Shown here one piece after another: positions 36,359 through 45,442 of a DNA stretch of 59,437 bases (positions are counted from its first letter, which is position 1; each line of letters opens with the position of its first letter). The position numbers were made by a program, and so were the translations under genes. This DNA comes from Chitinophaga sp. CF418 (GTDB taxonomy: Bacteria; Bacteroidota; Bacteroidia; Chitinophagales; Chitinophagaceae). A model generated the notes under the pieces. The model was given only the letters and a program-made list of their open reading frames with translations. It did no database searches and had not been told where the DNA came from. The stretch lies in NCBI RefSeq assembly GCF_900142925.1, contig NZ_FRCN01000012.1, positions 280,217-339,653 on the forward strand, read 5' to 3'.

Positions 36359-36427
36359 TATCTATCTAAATATATTGATTTATAAATATTTAGCCGCTAA
36401 AAATGTGGCTTTATAAATAGATAGATA
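36359..36427. promoter_or_regulatory. Long AT-rich inverted repeat upstream of the GH127 gene
   Basis: TATCTATC (36359-36366) pairs with GATAGATA (36420-36427), ATTTATAAA (36378-36386) with TTTATAAAT (36410-36418), and AGCC with GGCT around the loop. The structure ends 30 bp before the ATG at 36457, where operators or leader structures act. It may control the GH127 gene. Confidence 0.4.
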
Positions 36428-36456
36428 TAGGAGTTATCCAGGAAAATTATGCAAAT

Positions 36457-39400
36457 ATGAAAATGAACAAAGTATTCGTGCGTCTCATCTTGTTTGTGGC
36501 TGTTTTGATCCAGGGTGTTAACACCGCTCAGGCTCAAAACGGAGACCAGATATTGGATGGAATCGGAGAAACAGAAATGATTGCACGCTATGTGTTTAAC
36601 GGAAATCTCAAAGATTGGTCCCGAAATAATTTGCACGCCAAATTCCAGGGCGATGAAGTCAAATTTGTTAATGACGACCGGTTTGGAAAGGTATTGTCAC
36701 TTCCTGGAACGAACAACGCGTTTGTTACGATCCCGGGAGAAGTATTATCAGATATAGAATCGCTCAGTATATCAGGATGGATATACCTGCGTTCAAAGCA
36801 ACCGGGCCAACGTTTTTTTGATTTCGGAGAGGATACCAACAAACATTTTTTTGCGGCCCCCGTTGGAACAAGTACCCAGGAAGGCTACCAGGCGTTGATA
36901 ACAGCGGAAAAAGGTAATAAAAACGGAGCGGTTTCTCCGGCTATAGAAGTGAACAAGTGGGTTCATCTTGCCATAGTGATAGATGTTCCTTCAAAATCTA
37001 TGATTACCTATGTCGATAGTAAACCTGTTGGTGAAACCAAAGACATTCCATCTGAGTTAACAGAGACGTTTGGTCAGCAGGCAGGAGGGAAAAAACTCCT
37101 TTATATCGGAAAGTCGTTATTGCCGGGAGATCCCTATCTCAACGCCATGATACACGATTTCCGTATTTACCGCGTTGCCCTGAGTGAAAGGCAGATTGCC
37201 GGAATTTATAACAATTCCCAGAGAGGCATCAATGAGGGTTCAGTGAATACAACGGGTAAGCGTGAAGACGATCTTCCCCACTTTTCTCAAAACGAAGCAC
37301 AGCTGTATAATACTTATTTAGTTCATGTATCCGATGTGGAAGTGGAAACAGAAGCAGGAAATTTGCCACGACTACCAAGTTACGTACAGGGAACTTACCG
37401 GAATAATATGAAAGGTCCAAAGGTACGTGTGCTGTGGCCTTCTGCAATCGACAATAGCGCTGTTCTCACCCCCGGACGCTATACTGTTACGGGGCATGTT
37501 GCAGGAACGGATTTTCAACCAAAGGCATTCGTCACAGTAAAAAAGTCAGGCAAATCAGCTACACCAGGTTTAAAGCTGGCCACGTTTGATCTGGGCGAGG
37601 TTTCTTTAAAAACGGATTCTCATGGCCACGAAACCCAATTTATCGAAAATCGCGATAAGTTTATCAGAACATTGGCTACAACTGATCCCAACTCCTTCCT
37701 CTATATGTTCCGCCATGCCTTTGGCCAGAAACAACCTGAAGGTACAAAGCCGCTGGACGTCTGGGACAGTAAGGACACCAAATTAAGAGGACATGCTACA
37801 GGTCACTATCTTACGGCAATTGCACAAGCCTATGCCAGCACAGGATATGACAAGGCACTTCAGGCTAATTTCTCCGAAAAAATGGAGTATATGGTAAATA
37901 CCCTCTACACGTTGTCACAATTATCCGGAAGGCCGAAAGAAGCAGGCGCCACCTATGTGTCCGATCCGACAGCCGTGCCACACGGTCCCGGAAAGTCAAA
38001 TTATGATTCGGATCTGAGCGATGAGGGCATCCGTACCGATTATTGGAACTGGGGAAAAGGATTCATCAGCGCTTATCCTCCGGATCAGTTTATCATGTTG
38101 GAAAACGGAGCCAAGTACGGAGGACAGAAGAACCAGGTTTGGGCGCCGTACTATACCTTGCATAAAATTTTGGCCGGCTTAATGGATGTGTATGAAGTGA
38201 GCGGTAATAAAAAAGCCCTTGAAATAGCTACCGGCATGAGTGATTGGGTATATGCCCGCTTAAGCCGGTTACCAAAGGATACACTCATAAAGATGTGGAA
38301 TACATACATTGCCGGAGAGTACGGTGGCATGAATGAGGCAATGGCCCGTCTGTACCGGCTTACTGGTGAGCCGAAATACCTGAAAACAGCACAATTATTT
38401 GATAATATCAGAGTGTTCTTTGGCGATACTGCACATTCACATGGACTGGCCAAAAATGTAGATATTTTCCGTGGTCTGCATGCCAATCAACATATACCTC
38501 AAATTATAGGTAGTATCGAAATGTACCGGGCCTCCAATAATCCGGAATATTACAAAATTGCTGACAACTTCTGGTATAAGGCTGTCAATGATTATATGTA
38601 CAGCATAGGAGGAGTTGCAGGCGCACGTAATCCCGCGAATGCGGAATGCTTTATTAGTCAGCCGGCAACATTGTATGAAAACGGCTTCTCTTCCGGAGGA
38701 CAGAACGAAACCTGTGCCACATACAATATGCTGAAATTGACCAGTGACCTGTTCCTCTACGATCAGCGGGCAGAGTTAATGGACTATTACGAGCGTGCAT
38801 TGTACAACCACATTCTTGCTTCCGTAGCTAAAGATAATCCAGCCAATACCTACCACGTACCGCTCAGACCAGGGTCTATCAAACAATTTGGCAATCCGGA
38901 TATGACAGGCTTTACGTGTTGTAACGGTACCGCAATAGAGAGTAATACCAAGCTGCAAAATTCAATTTACTTTAAAAGTAAAGATGACCAGGCGCTTTAT
39001 GTCAATCTATACATACCCTCGACGCTGCAATGGACCGAGAGACAGGTAACTGTGGAGCAGACAACTAATTTTCCAAAGGAAGACAACACCCGTCTGACTA
39101 TTAAGGGTAATGGAAAATTTGATATCAATGTGCGTGTACCGGGTTGGGCTACCAAAGGCTTCTTCGTGAAGATCAACGGTAAAGAACAAGCGCTTCAGGC
39201 TAAGCCAGGCAGTTACCTGAAAATAAGCCGCAAATGGCAGGATGGTGATATTATAGAATTGAGAATGCCCTTCCAGTTTCACCTTGATCCGGTTATGGAT
39301 CAACAGAACATAGCCAGTCTGTTTTATGGACCGATATTGCTGGCCGCTCAGGAGCCCGAAGCAAGAAAAGAATGGCGTAAAATAAACCTGGATGCTGGAG

Positions 39401-39525
39401 ATATAGGCAAGTCCATTAAAGGGGATCCTCAGCAGTTACAATTCACAATTGATGGTGTAGTTTTTAAACCATTTTATGAAACATACGGGCGGCATTCTGT
39501 TTACCTGGATGTTAAGTTAAAATAG
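36457..39525 (+). CDS. GH127 beta-L-arabinofuranosidase with LamG-like domain
   Basis: A 1022-residue exported enzyme. After the signal peptide (VRLILFVAVLIQGVNTAQAQ) comes a LamG/concanavalin-like domain (about 40-255, ARYVFNGNLKDWSRNNLHAKF to HDFRIYRVALSERQIAGIYN), then an Ig-like domain (about 275-365). The GH127 (DUF1680) catalytic barrel follows from about 375, then a C-terminal beta-sandwich. The zinc/nucleophile set of GH127 is intact: Glu751 and Cys753 (NETCATYN) with Cys821-Cys822 (GFTCCNGT). It removes beta-L-arabinofuranose from arabinan- or hydroxyproline-linked glycans. It converges with the GH39-GH42-GH5 operon and is likely part of the same plant-glycan programme. Confidence 0.93.
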   Translation: MKMNKVFVRLILFVAVLIQGVNTAQAQNGDQILDGIGETEMIARYVFNGNLKDWSRNNLHAKFQGDEVKFVNDDRFGKVLSLPGTNNAFVTIPGEVLSDIESLSISGWIYLRSKQPGQRFFDFGEDTNKHFFAAPVGTSTQEGYQALITAEKGNKNGAVSPAIEVNKWVHLAIVIDVPSKSMITYVDSKPVGETKDIPSELTETFGQQAGGKKLLYIGKSLLPGDPYLNAMIHDFRIYRVALSERQIAGIYNNSQRGINEGSVNTTGKREDDLPHFSQNEAQLYNTYLVHVSDVEVETEAGNLPRLPSYVQGTYRNNMKGPKVRVLWPSAIDNSAVLTPGRYTVTGHVAGTDFQPKAFVTVKKSGKSATPGLKLATFDLGEVSLKTDSHGHETQFIENRDKFIRTLATTDPNSFLYMFRHAFGQKQPEGTKPLDVWDSKDTKLRGHATGHYLTAIAQAYASTGYDKALQANFSEKMEYMVNTLYTLSQLSGRPKEAGATYVSDPTAVPHGPGKSNYDSDLSDEGIRTDYWNWGKGFISAYPPDQFIMLENGAKYGGQKNQVWAPYYTLHKILAGLMDVYEVSGNKKALEIATGMSDWVYARLSRLPKDTLIKMWNTYIAGEYGGMNEAMARLYRLTGEPKYLKTAQLFDNIRVFFGDTAHSHGLAKNVDIFRGLHANQHIPQIIGSIEMYRASNNPEYYKIADNFWYKAVNDYMYSIGGVAGARNPANAECFISQPATLYENGFSSGGQNETCATYNMLKLTSDLFLYDQRAELMDYYERALYNHILASVAKDNPANTYHVPLRPGSIKQFGNPDMTGFTCCNGTAIESNTKLQNSIYFKSKDDQALYVNLYIPSTLQWTERQVTVEQTTNFPKEDNTRLTIKGNGKFDINVRVPGWATKGFFVKINGKEQALQAKPGSYLKISRKWQDGDIIELRMPFQFHLDPVMDQQNIASLFYGPILLAAQEPEARKEWRKINLDAGDIGKSIKGDPQQLQFTIDGVVFKPFYETYGRHSVYLDVKLK

Positions 39526-39542
39526 TGCTTGAGACCAAAACG

Positions 39543-39586
39543 TTAAATAGGGTCCGTTACTTCGCGAAGTAGCGGACCCTATTTAA
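39543..39586. terminator. Near-perfect 44-bp palindrome, two-way terminator
   Basis: Arms 39543-39564 and 39565-39586 (TTAAATAGGGTCCG... and ...CGGACCCTATTTAA) match over 22 bp with one G-T pair and no real loop. It lies between the convergent GH127 and GH39 genes, with A- and T-rich ends on both sides. Confidence 0.75.
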
Positions 39587-39692
39587 TGTACGTACATCTA
39601 CCAAACATTTATGAACAATAAAATTCAAATAAGCGAGCTTGCAAAAAGCCTCCGGTCTTTGATGCAAGCAACGCAAAGGCGTTTTTCATTTT

Positions 39693-41285
39693 TTAAAGTT
39701 TAATCAGGTTCAGAAAAAAGACATCATTTTCCTGAATTTCAAGTTCCTTTGAAAAAGCCACTTTACTTTGAATCGTAATAATCTCCCTGGAAAGTGGTGA
39801 GCCGTCGTTTTGCTTCTTAATTTGATCCACCTGCTGTTTGTTTAGCTGCGCCGGTTTTCCCATGGCGAGATAACTGGAATATGCATCGTTGCAATGGTAG
39901 CCTACTTTATATATTTCAAGTGCATAGGTGCCATCAGGTACATCCCCAATATTGATCTTTAATTTCCCTTTGGGTTTGGAAGGGAGATCGCGGATATAAT
40001 ATTGTTGATTATGTACGGAATCTCCTGGATGTGTATTGGTAAAATCCCAGGCCAGTACCTGAATATTTCCTGTGGAATCTCTGCATACCCATGATGTAGA
40101 ATCACTATTTACCAATTCAATACTTCCAAGCCTGTTCAAAAACTGATAAGCGTAGAATACCGGTTTGTTAATACCCTGCGTATTCAGCATTCCGAAGCCG
40201 CCATGAAAAGGAGTAAACCGTGGACCTGGCTCTTCGAATATATCGGTAAAAACCCAATACGACATTGAGTTAGCGGCCTTCCCCACTTGTTTCAGTTTCT
40301 GCAACACATAGGCTGCTTCGTGGTAGCTGTCATGGATGGGGTCTGCAGGGGTATAAGATGCGCTCCATTCGGTGTAATGAAGTTCAAGGTCGGGCATTGG
40401 AGAACTGGCGATTTCCCTTCGCGATTGAAGAACATCACCGCTGACGCTCATTGGATTTTTATCCAGCACTGTACCTGAATTGCCAAATTCATCAAGATAC
40501 CCTTGCTTTACACCATAGGCATGGGTACTGATAAAATCTATAGGCACATTATTTTTATGACAGTATGCAATCATTTCGGGCTCCCAGGCAGCTCCGGCGG
40601 TTCCGGGCCCGCCGACGCGATAAGACGGGTTAACACTTTTAATCGCCTTAGCACTGTAAGTATACAGTTTGAAGTAGTCGTCCTGGGTCCCTGCCCAGAA
40701 GCCATCCAGATTAGGTTCGTTCCATACTTCAAAATACCATGTTTTTACTTCTTCTGCGCCGTAACGCTCTGTAAAATGCCGGGTGAGGTCTTTTACCAAC
40801 GCACCCCACTTTTCGTAGTTCTTCGGAGGAGTTACATTACCTCGCCACCAGAAGATCGTTTTCTGACCACTTGCCAGTGCAGAAGGCATAAACCCCAGCT
40901 CAACGAAGGGCTTCATGCCAATGCTTTGTAAAAAATCTACTAAAACATCAATGTACATGTAGTTGTAGACCGGGTTCCCCTTACCATCTACTGTATATAC
41001 AGCCATATCATCCGTTAAAAGGCCATGCATACGGATATACCTGAAACCACATTCTTTTCTTACATATGCAAGCTGTTGCTGCCAGTCCGCCCGAAGTCCT
41101 TCATTGGCGCGGCCCGCACCAACGCACTCATTAAACATAGTGTTCAGCTTTCCCGATGTTTTGTTGAAGTCAATGTCGATGACCCGTTCCTGGATGGTTG
41201 GCTTCTTCTGTTTTGCTGTTTGAGCAACCAGTGTTTCGGAAATGGGAAAAAGCATCGGTATCAATAGAAATAAAACTCTTGTCAT
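39693..41285 (-). CDS. GH39-type beta-xylosidase-like glycosidase
   Basis: A 530-residue exported enzyme (signal VLFLLIPMLFPISETLVAQ). The (beta/alpha)8 barrel shows the GH39 signatures: acid/base Glu190 in WYFEVWNEPNLDGFW and nucleophile Glu306 in LELHYTEWSASYTP. The start of the barrel reads CGFRYIRMHGLL. The C-terminal part is a beta-sandwich. The usual reaction is release of xylose from xylo-oligosaccharides. It is the third gene of the GH5-GH42-GH39 operon, 27 bp after GH42. Confidence 0.9.
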   Translation of the reverse strand: MTRVLFLLIPMLFPISETLVAQTAKQKKPTIQERVIDIDFNKTSGKLNTMFNECVGAGRANEGLRADWQQQLAYVRKECGFRYIRMHGLLTDDMAVYTVDGKGNPVYNYMYIDVLVDFLQSIGMKPFVELGFMPSALASGQKTIFWWRGNVTPPKNYEKWGALVKDLTRHFTERYGAEEVKTWYFEVWNEPNLDGFWAGTQDDYFKLYTYSAKAIKSVNPSYRVGGPGTAGAAWEPEMIAYCHKNNVPIDFISTHAYGVKQGYLDEFGNSGTVLDKNPMSVSGDVLQSRREIASSPMPDLELHYTEWSASYTPADPIHDSYHEAAYVLQKLKQVGKAANSMSYWVFTDIFEEPGPRFTPFHGGFGMLNTQGINKPVFYAYQFLNRLGSIELVNSDSTSWVCRDSTGNIQVLAWDFTNTHPGDSVHNQQYYIRDLPSKPKGKLKINIGDVPDGTYALEIYKVGYHCNDAYSSYLAMGKPAQLNKQQVDQIKKQNDGSPLSREIITIQSKVAFSKELEIQENDVFFLNLIKL

Positions 41286-41312
41286 CTTTAAGTATATTTA
41301 CCTTTCTTATAA

Positions 41313-43400
41313 TTATTCACTCCAGACCAACACTCCAGCGGGTTTCAGTACTTTTTCCCCCACCAGGATCCTGGCTGTTTCACTTATATTCATAGCATAG
41401 CTATCCGAAGAATAGTTTACTGCCACATAAAACCCATCCCGCCAGTAAACATATATTCCTGGCGGATAATTTTCAATGGTAACACCTGCTCCGGTATAAA
41501 TCTTTTTCAGTATGTCCGCTTCCAGTTTAGCATCATCTGTATCCACACCGATATAGGTAACAGTGCCTTTACCAACCTTATGTTTCGTTACCGCTACTTC
41601 TCCTTTATAAAACTGGTTATCAAATACAGCAAGGGTTTCCGTGTTTTTATCAGGCATCAGTAAATCGGCCCAGTTGTTCCAGCTGTAATGGGTCGATCCC
41701 ATAAGGATATCTCCCTTGGCGTTACCTGGAAGCATATCGGTTGCTTTCACCTGCGCGCCTATCAGTCCGGATATGGGAGCGGCCCATTCAGCTTCCCAGA
41801 AGTGTCCCATACGATCTTTGGTTGCGGTACGGCAGGTAATAATCAGGTGCCCGCCATTAGCTGCATATTCACGCCATTTTTTAACTACACCACTATCCAC
41901 CATTTCGTATGCCGGGATAATCACAAATTTGTATTTCGACAAATCAGCTGTTTCCGGGATCAGATCCACAGGGGCGCCAAATGATTTTGCTATTTCCAGG
42001 AATTTAATCGGGTAATTCCAGGTATTCCATTGTGAAGTCTGCTTTTGCCGGTCAATAGTCCAGTAATTTTCCAGGTTCCATATAATTGCTGTTGACCGCG
42101 CATTTAATCTTTCAGGCATAGTAACACCAGGTTTGTATTGTTTCCTGAGTGCTGCTATTTCCTTCATAAATTGCATATAGTCTTCACCACCTTGTGAAGG
42201 TGTTGTCCCATCTGTCTTTATGACGCCGGCATGGTATTGTTCTGCACTGTAATTGATCTGCCGGAACCGGTAAGAACAGGCCAGCTTTCCGCCCGCTGCA
42301 AAGGTGTGGTATAGCCACATACGCACAGTACCCAGTAATAGCAAGGGATTATAAGTGCCCCAGTTTACCGGACCGGGTTGAATTTCCATCACGCCGGAGA
42401 CTCCTCCAACTGATTTATAATATTCAGCGGCAAACAGAATGACGCTGCTATTCCCCAACCGGAATCCAAGATCTCCGATGTTGTCGCTACCTCCATTAGG
42501 GTACGCTGTATAAGTTGCAAAATCAAGTTTTTTTGTCCGCCGGGAATCAGCGCCTGTGGAAACAGCTGTGTAATTCGTCGTGACAAACTGGTCCTTCGAA
42601 ATGGAACTGCGTAATACTGTTGCCTGAAAATCGAGAAATTCTGCCTGGGCATCTGCTGCGTATCTTTTAAAGTCGAGCAATGCATGAGGATTATTTCCCC
42701 ACCATCCCACCAGGGTAGTATTGGGTATAATGATCTGATCGAAATCATTATACCACTGACTCCAGAAGGCAGCTCCCCAAGCTTCATTTAAAGCAGCAAT
42801 TGTTTTGTATTTGTTCTTTAACCACTGCCTGAATGCATCCTGTGAAGAAGGGCTGTAATCCGGCTTGGCATCCGGCTCGTTATCGAGTTGCCAGCCAATC
42901 ACATTCCTGTTCTGCCCATAACGCCTGGCCATCTCTGTTACAATTTTTTCTACGAAGCCACGATAGGTTGGATTTACAATGGACCCTAATCCTCGCGTGC
43001 CATGTTCTCCACGAATATAATGCCCGTCCATAACAAAAGTTTCCGTATAATTAGTCCTCATCCAGGCCGGTGTGGTTGCGGAAGGAGTACACATCAACAC
43101 CTTCAAATTGTATTTAGTGCAAAGGCTTATCACCTTGTCGAGCCAGGTAAATTCAAATTTACCTGGCTCGGGTTCCATTTTAAACCAGGCAAATTCAGCC
43201 AGGTGAACAAACTCATAGCCCATACTGGCAATTTTTTTAATATCACGTTCCCATTGGTTTTCGTTCCAATGCTCGGGATAATAATAGATGCCGGTCGTAG
43301 CGAGATCCTTCTCAGGAAAAAAGCGATTGCCCACCTGCGCGGTTGCATTCAATCCTGAGATTAAAATTGTTATTAAAATAAGTATTGAGCGTTTATTCAT
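41313..43400 (-). CDS. GH42 beta-galactosidase
   Basis: A 695-residue protein with a signal peptide (SILILITILISGLNATAQ) when started at 43400; an in-frame ATG at 43496 would overlap the GH5 gene end. GH42 landmarks are GIYYYPEHWNENQWERDIKKIASMGYEFVHLAEFAWFKMEP at the N-terminus, acid/base Glu175 (GWQLDNEPDAKPDYS) and nucleophile Glu339 (GVMEIQPGPVNW). The trimerisation domain and a small C-terminal beta domain follow. It removes beta-galactose from glycan side chains, which fits galactosylated xyloglucan. It starts 19 bp after the GH5 gene. Confidence 0.95.
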   Translation of the reverse strand: MNKRSILILITILISGLNATAQVGNRFFPEKDLATTGIYYYPEHWNENQWERDIKKIASMGYEFVHLAEFAWFKMEPEPGKFEFTWLDKVISLCTKYNLKVLMCTPSATTPAWMRTNYTETFVMDGHYIRGEHGTRGLGSIVNPTYRGFVEKIVTEMARRYGQNRNVIGWQLDNEPDAKPDYSPSSQDAFRQWLKNKYKTIAALNEAWGAAFWSQWYNDFDQIIIPNTTLVGWWGNNPHALLDFKRYAADAQAEFLDFQATVLRSSISKDQFVTTNYTAVSTGADSRRTKKLDFATYTAYPNGGSDNIGDLGFRLGNSSVILFAAEYYKSVGGVSGVMEIQPGPVNWGTYNPLLLLGTVRMWLYHTFAAGGKLACSYRFRQINYSAEQYHAGVIKTDGTTPSQGGEDYMQFMKEIAALRKQYKPGVTMPERLNARSTAIIWNLENYWTIDRQKQTSQWNTWNYPIKFLEIAKSFGAPVDLIPETADLSKYKFVIIPAYEMVDSGVVKKWREYAANGGHLIITCRTATKDRMGHFWEAEWAAPISGLIGAQVKATDMLPGNAKGDILMGSTHYSWNNWADLLMPDKNTETLAVFDNQFYKGEVAVTKHKVGKGTVTYIGVDTDDAKLEADILKKIYTGAGVTIENYPPGIYVYWRDGFYVAVNYSSDSYAMNISETARILVGEKVLKPAGVLVWSE

Positions 43401-43419
43401 CGGAAGATCTACTTTTTCT

Positions 43420-44877
43420 TTATTTAGCACCTGCAGCAAGGGCATCGATTGTTCGTTTATCAAGTACCGTGTTATTTCGTCTGTCCAAAGCACCACCCGT
43501 ATCCCAGAAGAAGGGCTTTATACCATTGGCGATTGCCTGTTTGGTTACATAAGTTAACCAATAATCCACAGCATCGTTGTGGGTGTTCAAATCTTTAGGA
43601 ATGTACTTACTATTTCCACGTCGGTAGGCGCCGTATTCACCCATAATGACAGGAATTTGTTTATCGACGAATTTGGTTTTCATCTTGCCAAAGGCGTTGT
43701 TTACATCACCTTCTTCTCCCCAGGTGGCATTTCGATCCGGTTCAATCGTGGAATGATGTCCTGAGCCCCAATAATAAAACATTTTACCCCAGGATGCATC
43801 GCCATCCATTAAACAGAACTGAAACGGGGAGTAATAATGTACTTCAACCATCATGCGATCTTTCACCTTATCTGTCGGGAGACTGTTCATCAGATTACTG
43901 GTTTTGTCAATATCCGTTGACGGCCCCTGAACCACAAGCACCCTATAGCTGTTACGTCCACCGGTGGATCGAACTGCATTGACAAAGGTTTGATGATAGC
44001 TGGTGAGTATTTCCATCTGCTCAGCATTTTCAGCGGGAGGTTCATTAGCGCTTGCAAACATCAGGTGCTCATCAAAATCACGCATGGTGGTAGCAATTTG
44101 TTCCCAGAATGCTTTTTGTTTGGCATTGACTGAATCTTGCTTTGCCTTGTTAATATTTTGATCCAGCCAGCCGCCATCCCAGTGAATATTGAGTAAAACA
44201 TACATGTCGTTATTGACACAATATTGAACCACCTGTTTTACCCGGTTGAGCCAGGCATCCTTTATCTTAGCGGTAGTTTTATCGGAATTCTGGTCCCAGG
44301 AACATGGCAGACGGATGGCATTAAATCCCTGCTGTTTTACAGCTTGTATATGGCTTTCACTAATCAAAGGATTGCCCCAGGCGGTTTCTCCACCAATAGC
44401 TTCCAGGGTGTTGCCAATGTTCCATCCCAGTTTAAATTTAGCCGCCAACTGCACGGCGGTGCTTCCCATGCCGGTTGGGTCGGCCGGGGCAGGGGATATA
44501 TTATAACCCGGATATAAGCCACTGGATTGTGTTATAGTAACCCTGCGCACCTGGCTGTTGCCTGCATTAATCTCCAACACAACTGATCGGGCTGCGCCTG
44601 TGGTATTGGGTACGGTGGTTAACCGGATAGAAGCCTTGCTGCTATTACCTGTTGACTGACTTAACTGCAACCACGAAGAAGCTGGATTATTAATATTCCA
44701 TGCTACGTTACTGGTGATAGTTAGATCAGCGGCGCCACCATCTGCCTCAAAAGCAATTTCAGACAAAGAAACCGACAATTCTGGCGCAACCGCGCCCTCT
44801 TTACTACAGTATGCAAACATTACGGCGGAAATGATAAATCCGATAAGTCTATACCAACTTCTGGTTTTCATGTTCAT
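43420..44877 (-). CDS. GH5 endoglucanase lipoprotein with BACON domain
   Basis: A 485-residue surface lipoprotein (lipobox FAYC). A BACON domain (about 35-120; LSEIAFEADGGAADLTITSNVAWNIN, ending VRRVTITQSSG) leads into a GH5 catalytic barrel: FKLGWNIGNTLEAIGGETAWGNP, acid/base Glu279 (FASANEPPAENAEQ) and nucleophile Glu414 (IPVIMGEYGAYRRG). The order BACON-GH5 and the AWGNP start resemble GH5 subfamily 4, which includes the Bacteroides xyloglucanases. It would cut the glycan at the cell surface before the exo-enzymes act. It heads the operon with GH42 and GH39. Confidence 0.93.
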   Translation of the reverse strand: MNMKTRSWYRLIGFIISAVMFAYCSKEGAVAPELSVSLSEIAFEADGGAADLTITSNVAWNINNPASSWLQLSQSTGNSSKASIRLTTVPNTTGAARSVVLEINAGNSQVRRVTITQSSGLYPGYNISPAPADPTGMGSTAVQLAAKFKLGWNIGNTLEAIGGETAWGNPLISESHIQAVKQQGFNAIRLPCSWDQNSDKTTAKIKDAWLNRVKQVVQYCVNNDMYVLLNIHWDGGWLDQNINKAKQDSVNAKQKAFWEQIATTMRDFDEHLMFASANEPPAENAEQMEILTSYHQTFVNAVRSTGGRNSYRVLVVQGPSTDIDKTSNLMNSLPTDKVKDRMMVEVHYYSPFQFCLMDGDASWGKMFYYWGSGHHSTIEPDRNATWGEEGDVNNAFGKMKTKFVDKQIPVIMGEYGAYRRGNSKYIPKDLNTHNDAVDYWLTYVTKQAIANGIKPFFWDTGGALDRRNNTVLDKRTIDALAAGAK

Positions 44878-44901
44878 TGTATTTGATTAATAATATTGAC
44901 A

Positions 44902-45311
44902 CTATTTAATCTTCACCACCCTGATATTATCCATAGCGACTTGCAAACCGGAGACCGAAGGAGGGCAGAAAAAGTTCCTGGTCTGGATATTTACAACTCC
45001 TTTGCCCGAGCTACCCCAGCAAACTGGTCAGGCGGCTTGCGACTGCCGCGCCTTTACCGCCATTGGTCCTGAACATTGATAATGGAATGGTCACTGTAGC
45101 CACCCCTTGGTGGTAATGGGGGAAATAGTGGCGTTAGCCTCTTGCCACGGCTCATAGTGGGCCAGGTAGTCAAATGCATAACCCTTTATTATATAAATGG
45201 AGGTACCAGTCCAGGCGTCAGGAACATTGATCTCAAAGGCGTATTGATCGCCAATAAGTCACTTAATAACGCAGGAGCCAGCAGGCTAAACAGCAGTAAT
45301 TGGAATTTCAT
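44902..45311 (-). pseudogene. Surface glycan-binding protein remnant (PUL deletion scar)
   Basis: An ATG at 45311 starts a signal peptide (MKFQLLLFSLLAPALLSD). In another frame and without a break, the DNA then encodes the end of a PUL surface glycan-binding protein: GDQYAFEINVPDAWTGTSIY, a frameshift near 45102, ATVTIPLSMFRTNGGKG, a second frameshift near 45019, GVVNIQTRNFF, and AMDNIRVVKIK with a stop at 44902. The binding residues of the C-terminal domain partly survive but no product can be made. It sits between the regulator and the GH5 gene, where SusC, SusD and the glycan-binding gene normally lie. Confidence 0.75.
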
Positions 45312-45442
45312 ACACGTGGATTAGAATGCTGTAAAGCTATCACCACAGTGTCTGAAATTTGGCAGCCGATTGTTTCAAATTGGGGGGTAAAATGTTACAA
45401 ACAACTGATCTTCAGGGGTAATTTACCGGAAAGAAAAAGGCA

